Source: Oscillospiraceae bacterium (GTDB lineage Bacteria; Bacillota_A; Clostridia; Saccharofermentanales; Saccharofermentanaceae). Taken from it: 15,635 nt of DNA. The stretch lies in the NCBI GenBank assembly GCA_902791885.1, contig CADAXO010000070.1, forward strand, positions 1 through 15,635, given 5' to 3'. Under the pieces are notes generated by a model, which saw only the letters and a list, made by a program, of their open reading frames with translations, was not told the DNA's origin and searched no databases. The position numbers were made by a program, and so were the translations under genes. Positions 14,488 through 15,635 of this stretch are shown one piece after another (within the stretch, counting starts at the first letter, position 1; each line of letters starts with the position of its first letter).

Positions 14488-15474
14488 TTGAAAAAGATTC
14501 TTGCTTCTGTTCTCGCTGCCTCAATGGCGGCGGGTGCTTTATGTGCGTGCAGCTTAAACGCTGATACAAATGATAATAACAAAGATAATTTAAGTATTGT
14601 GACTACTATCTTCCCCGAGTATGACTGGGTCATGGAAGTTCTTGGTGATAACCCTGCAGGTGCAGAGGTTACGATGCTTCTCGATAACGGTGTCGATCTT
14701 CACAGTTTCCAGCCTACTGCTGAAGATATTATGACGATAGCAGACTGTGATCTGTTCATATATGTCGGAGGTGAATCCGATGAGTGGGTCGAAGATGCTC
14801 TTGCCGAATCAGTTAATGAAGACATGGTTGTCATCAACCTTCTTGAGGTCTTAGGTGATTCTGTTGTTGAAGAAGAGATCGTCGAAGGCATGGAAGCCGA
14901 AGAAGAGGAGGAAGCAGAAGAAGGTGAGGAAGAGCCCGAATACGACGAGCATGTATGGCTGTCTTTAAGAAAAGCGGCAGTGATCGTTGATGCCATAAGG
15001 AATGCATTGATTACGGTCGATCCTGCTAACGAAGCCGTATATAACGATAATGCTTCTTCCTATATCGATGAGCTTAATGCTCTTGATGCGGAATACATTG
15101 ATGTTGTTGATAATGCATCATGCGGTACTTTGCTCTTCGGCGACAGATTTCCGTTCAGATACATGACGGATGATTACGGTCTGAATTACTATGCCGCATT
15201 CGTCGGATGTTCAGCTGAGACTGAGGCCTCATTCGAGACCGTCATGTTCCTTGCGGGTAAAGTTGATGAGCTGTCTTTACACACGATCATGACGATCGAA
15301 GGAACAGATCACAGCATCGCCGAGACAATAGCAGAGAACTCGAATGTCCCGGATATTCAGATCCTGACACTTGATTCCATGCAGTCGACGACATCTTCAG
15401 ATGCCGCTTCCGGAACAACATATCTGTCGGTAATGAGAGACAATCTTGATGTGCTTCGTGAAGCACTGTCTTAA
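14488..15474 (+). CDS. ZnuA-like metal ABC transporter substrate-binding lipoprotein
   Basis: The 328-residue protein starts with a lipoprotein signal peptide, with Cys21 in LCAC as the probable lipidated residue. It follows the cluster A-I metal-binding fold: IVTTIFPEYDWV (37-48), His72 in DLHSFQPT, an acidic loop (126-154, mostly Glu), then DEHVWLS with His155. In ZnuA proteins a third ligand is His in an H-x-x-F-x-Y motif; here the site reads GDRFPFRY (218-225), so the His is replaced by Arg220. The loop is normally His-rich and here is Glu-rich. It captures metal, most likely zinc, and hands it to the membrane transporter. The start is TTG, supported by GGAGG nine bases upstream. The ZnuC-like gene follows after 11 bases. 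Confidence 0.88.
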   Translation: MKKILASVLAASMAAGALCACSLNADTNDNNKDNLSIVTTIFPEYDWVMEVLGDNPAGAEVTMLLDNGVDLHSFQPTAEDIMTIADCDLFIYVGGESDEWVEDALAESVNEDMVVINLLEVLGDSVVEEEIVEGMEAEEEEEAEEGEEEPEYDEHVWLSLRKAAVIVDAIRNALITVDPANEAVYNDNASSYIDELNALDAEYIDVVDNASCGTLLFGDRFPFRYMTDDYGLNYYAAFVGCSAETEASFETVMFLAGKVDELSLHTIMTIEGTDHSIAETIAENSNVPDIQILTLDSMQSTTSSDAASGTTYLSVMRDNLDVLREALS

Positions 15475-15485
15475 GGAGGCTTAAG

Positions 15486-15635
15486 ATGGCTTTGATCACC
15501 GTTGAAGATCTGTCCCTCGGGTATGAATCCGGGGTGATAGCAAAGGATATTAATTTTGAAGTCAATAAGGGGGATTATCTGTTCGTATTAGGAGAGAACG
15601 GATCAGGTAAATCTACCCTGATGAAGACATTGCTT
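15486..15635 (+). CDS. znuC: Metal ABC transporter ATP-binding protein (ZnuC-like), partial
   Basis: Only the first 50 codons are inside the window; the gene runs off the right edge. The translation begins MALITVEDLSLGYESG and reaches a Walker A motif GENGSGKST at 37-45, typical of the cluster 9 metal-transport ATPases. AAGGAGG overlaps the stop of the substrate-binding gene and is six bases before the ATG. A permease gene (ZnuB-like) is expected just beyond the window. Confidence 0.88.
   Translation, partial: MALITVEDLSLGYESGVIAKDINFEVNKGDYLFVLGENGSGKSTLMKTLL

Overview
The window looks like chromosomal DNA from an anaerobic Gram-positive bacterium of the class Clostridia, probably a gut or rumen Lachnospiraceae/Oscillospiraceae relative. 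The reasons are GGAGG ribosome binding sites, TATAAT-type promoters often with an extended TGn element, moderate GC content, and gene families such as SpoIIAA/RsbW/SpoIIE-type partner-switching proteins and a clostridial zinc ABC operon. The species cannot be named from the sequence alone. There is no insertion sequence, phage gene, CRISPR array or rRNA.

Region 1 (1-152) is a tRNA-Ser(CGA) gene on the minus strand with its terminator. Region 2 (327-7408) is the most interesting part. It is a locus in three transcription units: a monocistronic STAS anti-sigma-antagonist gene; a leftward pair encoding an ATP-grasp ligase with an extra C-terminal domain and a MATE transporter fused to a degenerate RsbW-like domain; and, divergent from that pair, a rightward operon encoding an RsbW-like ATP-binding protein, a membrane acyltransferase and a membrane-anchored SpoIIE-type phosphatase with an extracytoplasmic segment. 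All three parts of a partner switch (kinase, phosphatase, STAS substrate) are present, but no sigma factor is. The fusion of a switch-like domain to the exporter suggests that the output may be small-molecule synthesis and export rather than transcription.

Region 3 (7431-12104) has a leftward AraC regulator plus a DmpA/NylC-type self-processing hydrolase. Divergent from it is a three-gene ABC-2 type exporter (one ATPase, two different permeases) ending in a strong terminator. A 14-bp near-perfect inverted repeat lies between the two divergent promoters and is a likely operator. The exporter operon has visibly more GC-ending codons than its neighbours.

Region 4 (12136-14123) has a small, strongly promoted protein with a C-terminal part resembling SPFH/virion-core-like proteins. 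Convergent to it are a calcineurin-like phosphoesterase gene and a two-TM membrane protein gene. Region 5 (14154-15635) is the start of a metal (probably zinc) uptake operon. It encodes a small membrane protein with a Cys/His-rich motif, a ZnuA-like lipoprotein that lacks one usual metal ligand and carries a Glu-rich rather than His-rich loop, and the first 50 codons of the ZnuC-like ATPase.
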